From Amyelois transitella (lineage: Eukaryota; Arthropoda; Insecta; Lepidoptera; Pyralidae), in contig NC_083535.1 of NCBI RefSeq assembly GCF_032362555.1, forward strand, positions 6,324,001-6,388,000: a stretch of 64,000 nt of DNA. The letters run 5' to 3'. Below, in pieces: positions 60,116 to 64,000 of this stretch; within the stretch, counting starts at the first letter, position 1; every line of letters starts with the position of its first letter. The translations under genes and the position numbers were made by a program. The notes under the pieces are model-generated. The model was not told where the DNA came from, searched no databases, and saw only the letters and a program-made list of their open reading frames with translations.

Positions 60116-60888
60116 GACGAAACGATTGCCCAACAATGAATAGGGTTTTTGGAAGTAGTCATTTTGTTTCAGCTCCCTAAGAAAGTAATTTATTATGCTA
60201 CTTTTAAAAAGTTAGTAAGTACATTAAAGGTTTTCCAATAAAATTTGTATTTGTATTTCCTTTTTCATACTTAATAATTTCCACATCGACTTACATCAAG
60301 GCTAAGTTAAGAACGGTGACAACTTTGTTTTCGTCTAGTGTAGTATCCGCCTTCGTTCTTCATGAAATATTCCAAAATTGTATCCAATTTTAACCAATAG
60401 CGTTATCGCACAAGTATTTATGCACCAATTGACTATTTATGAATTTGAGAGTTAGTTCGTTAACATTTTTGCCTAATACCTACATATACATAACAATTAT
60501 AAAACACATAACCTAATCATCAAGCATAGCATTTGGTCTTCCATCTACATATGTTTAATCCATTCCTTATCGATGTTTTGATATTCCTCAAAGTAGCCAC
60601 ATACATACTTAAAGGAAACTACCCACCTGAGATAACCCATACCAGGAATAGCTTGGTACCGAGATTATCTGCAAGAAATCATAAATAATTATCTCGAATA
60701 AGTGCTGCTGTTTTATGCAAACACCATAATGTATTTTATTTTTTGTTATAAATACATGGTAGGTAACTAGGTACCTAAAAAAATAAAATTTTCTTCGATG
60801 AAAATAAATGGGCAGTTGCAGGTCATAAAACTGCATCAATAAAAAACTACCTACTTATAGCATTTTTCAGTTAGGCAATGTCTCAGTT
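60116..60888. other. Gap between secreted genes B and C
   Basis: It is AT-rich with no supported exon. The promoter of gene C is presumably here. Confidence 0.4.
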
Positions 60889-63338
60889 ATGGTTTTTTGT
60901 ATAAAATGGCCTTTATTTTTTCTTATTTTATTTACAATGGTAAGTGCTGATGAACCCAGTGACACTGAGGACGATGAAATAAGACAAGCACTGTTTTTGG
61001 TACACCTACTTAAATCTGGTAAGTATTTTATCCATAGAAATCTGAATACCACAATTATATGTCTATTGTACCTACCCTAAGTGCCTAATTTATTGTGTTT
61101 TTAAGAAACTGGTTAATCTTTGACAGTAGATAAGGGAAAAGGCGTTGATAAAATTCTAATTCAAGTGATAAATACCTTTTAAGTACTATCTGCGGTATAT
61201 ACATACATAGGTATAGAGGTATAGTATAGGTATCTTGGGCACAATACTTGGTAACTACTTTTTATCAAGGAAAAATTGGTCGGGCAAAAGCTATAAAAAG
61301 CGCGCCTACAATCATAAGGGAAACCAAGTACAAAGGGTACTTTACATCTCCAAAAAAAAGGACTGCTCCCACAGAAATAGATCGGGACTGTTCCCGTAAG
61401 ATTTGCGATAACCGACGATGTGCGCGAGCGAAGCCGCAGGCAAAAGTATTCAGTAAGGGTCAATAGCCAACAGAATGACATGACTGCCATATTCTTGTGT
61501 CTATTTTAGATTACGCAAAGATATTTTTGCGCCAAAATTCTGAAGCACCAGCTGAAAATTTGTCTACATGTCCTCTGACTACGGAAAATTCTTCATTGAT
61601 TGCGTCCAGTACACCATCACTAACAACAAAGGGTTTGTAACTTAAGAATACATAAAATAATATTTATTTACTTTCTCTTTAGTTTTTTAAAAGGGGCACT
61701 TCCCCTAAACATCAAATATCATCAAAACAAACAGTTCTTTACATTAGGTACATGCCTATTTGAATTATTGTCTTAACTTGCCGTCCAATTTTTTTTTCAA
61801 TATTTATTTCAGGTATATTTTTATCAACAACCACTCCACAACCTGTAGAATCTTCAACAATACCGCTATTTAAACTAGCAATATTAACTACGCAGCTCCC
61901 AACACTTGGCCCTTTACCATTCGGTGGATTTGCACCAATGTCAAAAGACATATCAATGGATGCTCAAGATTACCCTGCATATTTCAAAAGCAAAAGAAGA
62001 AACCTCAGTAAGAATAAGAACACCTACTCGAGTACCTATTTTGAGAAAATTTTCGCTTTCTTATGATTTCAGTGATTCAGCGAACGCAAACTTCGTTTGT
62101 ACTCTGTAGTATGCGCCATATAAGTATTAAATTGCAGTATTAACTGAATCCTAAAAAGTTACGCGTTTAGAAATAATTTCTAACTAGGTACATGCAAAGA
62201 TTCAATACCTATTGGTTGAGTAAAAAAGCATACAAACATACATATAATCACGTCTATATACCTTGCGGGGTAGACAGAGCCAACAGTCTTGAATAACTGA
62301 TAGGCCACGTTCAGCTGTTTGGTTTTATGATGGTATAATGAAAAAAATTTTTATAGCGGTAACAAATAATACCTATAAACTAAGGAACTAAGAAGGACAT
62401 TATCTTTTATCCCGAAGAAGGAATGTATGTTCCCGCGAGATTGTCTATGAACAATATACATATGTTCCGGACGAGCAAAACCGCGGAAAATTCTATTTAA
62501 ATATACATATCGTTAATTTGTCGTGTTTGTTTCTTAGATTGATTGTGCGTATGAATTCGTGGTAGGTATTCGCGGTATAAATTTATTTCAAGATAATTAA
62601 ACAAAATGTCAACGACTTGAGAGTTTATTAGATATTCTTCTTAAAAATGAAAATGAATCAAGTAAGTTAAACATTATTCTACTTGAAGGGAGAACAGACG
62701 TGATTTTAGGAGGCGTGATTTTTTGTACCTAGGTATGCTTCGATCATATATTTCGTATGAATGAATATAAGGACACAAACAAACCCCTGTCTGAGGACAT
62801 AGTAATTTATGCCAACACATCTTTTCATTTCAGAAAATTTTCGGAGAAGGATGATGCCGATGGAATATTATTATTACTATGGTAGGTATTTGTGGGTAAA
62901 ATAATTTAGAAAAGATTTAAATTATTACAAATATTAGTTTAGCCTTGCACCAAATGATTCGGGATAATATCATTTTAAATTATTCCGATTTTAAGTCCTT
63001 TAAACCTTTCTCTTAGAGTCATTTCCATATTTCTCATATTTTGCTGGCCTCTACTAACTACCCAATCCTGTCTCCAAAATTAATTTGAACAGTTTACTTA
63101 CCTATGTAACTTACTACTTTGTGTCGGCCAAACCTCAGGAAATTATAGCGTGTACGCCCAGACAATGGTACTTATATTTTATCAGTCTAATCCGGCAAAT
63201 ATTTCTTCATCGCCCCATTTTTCAATAGATGTTTAATGCATTAAGTAATAGACTTAACAGTGTGTACAATGAATGTTGTACACACTGTTCAGTTTCTTAT
63301 TTTAGCTTTCAATTTTTCAGATGAGCCTATTAGAGCCG
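60889..63338 (+). CDS. Predicted secreted Ser/Thr-rich protein, 3' end outside the window (gene C)
   Basis: Exons seen: 60889-61018, 61510-61632, 61813-62007, 62834-62881, 63321-63338. All junctions are phase 1 and the last exon ends at a GTATGT donor, so the gene continues past 64,000 or in an exon I missed. The signal peptide is residues 1-20 (WPLFFLILFTMVSA). An acidic stretch (DEPSDTEDDE) follows, then Ser/Thr/Pro-rich segments likely O-glycosylated (STPSLTTK, FLSTTTPQPVESSTIP). A basic patch KSKRRNLKNFRRR and five Tyr in a row come at the fourth exon. I know no close family. The donor after exon 2 is the less usual GTTTGT. Confidence 0.62.
62240..62335 (+). repeat. SINE-like repeat in gene C intron 3
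   Basis: 'taccttgcggggtagacaga' and 'ctgataggccacgttcagct' match 10,935-11,005. Confidence 0.78.
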
Positions 63339-64000
63339 GTATGTACATATATTTCTATGAATGAGCTTTTTATTAAAGTTTTTGTATAACTCAACACTTA
63401 AGTAGTAAATTATTTCATTTGAAAATTCATAGTACGAATGAAAATCTATACTAATATTATAAAGCTGAAGAGTTTGTTTGTTTGAACGCGCTAATCTCAG
63501 GAACTAATGGTTCGATATGAAAAATTATTTTTGTGTTGAATAGACCATTTATAGAGGAAGGCTTAAGGCTATATAGCATCACACTGCAATCATAAGGAGC
63601 GAAGAAATAAAAGAAAATGTGAAAAAAACGGGGAAAATTTTTCATCTTTGAGGGCTTCCGTTGCGTGCGCTGTGAAAGCGGTTCAAGATACCAAAAATAT
63701 ATGTATGAAAGAATTATTATCTTGAAATAATCTAAAAAAATGTCCACGACAGTATATGCCTATCTTTTAAGATTAACTCACTAGAACCGTTTTAATGGTA
63801 ATCAAATTTGGTTGAAATAATGCATTATTTGTTAAGAGTTGTATCAACGTAATAATATTAATGTTTATTCAAATAAATGTGTTGTTGATAAAGAGTATTT
63901 AATTGTGAACAAAATTTTCTTTGACATCACTTAATTTCAATGAACATCTTAGAGGATATAACAATTTAAAAATAACACCGATATAAAATTCACCCGCGCG
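63339..64000. other. Window end, probable gene C intron
   Basis: It holds a Helitron-like copy (63,445-63,657). No further gene C exon was found. Confidence 0.4.
63445..63657 (+). mobile_element. Helitron-like element, 3' end lost
   Basis: It starts TCTATACTAATATTATAAAG after A and matches the copy at 8,699 through 'tttgagggcttc', then breaks off before the GC-rich 3' end. Confidence 0.75.

Noticed and set aside
1-64000. tRNA, rRNA or CRISPR features
   Set aside because: No cloverleaf with a proper anticodon stem, no rRNA text and no regularly spaced direct repeats were seen; the host is a eukaryote.

Overview
The window is animal nuclear DNA, almost certainly from a moth or butterfly (Lepidoptera). 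It is AT-rich, its genes are split by GT-AG introns, and its proteins match insect families. The dispersed repeats are also ones typical of Lepidoptera: Helitron-like copies, a mariner, SINE-like repeats of the type 'tatcccttgcggggtagac', and MITEs. There is no sign of an operon, CRISPR array, rRNA, or a tRNA I could defend.

Layout. (1) 0.5-1.65 kb, minus strand: a small unrecognised gene that shares an upstream region with (2). (2) 2.6-10.7 kb, plus strand: an eight-exon gene for a VAMP-associated ER membrane protein (Vap33/VAPA-B), 271 aa, with a decayed mariner in intron 6 and a Helitron-like copy in intron 7. (3) 10.7-20.4 kb: mostly intergenic, with several foldback elements, a minisatellite and one orphan ORF. 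(4) 20.4-28.8 kb, minus strand, with a probable 5' UTR exon at 31.5 kb: a BTBD8-like protein, about 1910 aa in ten coding exons. One exon of 3239 nt places about 1080 disordered residues between its two BTB domains. (5) 32.4-33.4 kb: remnant of a DNA transposon. (6) 34.2/36.0-44.6 kb, plus strand: the MAGUK scaffold Varicose/MPP2-6 (L27, PDZ, SH3, guanylate kinase-like), 588 aa in nine coding exons, with a candidate 30-nt microexon. (7) 47,849-50,938: a complete, apparently intact PIF/Harbinger transposon. Its transposase and MADF genes are interlocked on opposite strands, each gene's second exon lying inside the other's intron. (8) 51-55.3 kb: intergenic, with a 659-bp Harbinger-type MITE. 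(9) 55.4-64 kb, plus strand: three small genes for predicted secreted proteins in a row. The first carries a thrombospondin type-1 repeat; the third runs off the window.

Exon models were built by hand from splice sites and reading phase. For Vap33, BTBD8, vari, the two Harbinger genes and secreted genes A and B, the summed exon lengths divide exactly by three, which supports the models. No transcripts or database searches were available, so UTRs, promoters and gene ends are mostly inferred. Vap33 (ER contact sites), BTBD8 (clathrin/AP-2 trafficking in vertebrates) and vari (septate junctions) are separate housekeeping or cell-biology genes; nothing suggests they form one pathway.
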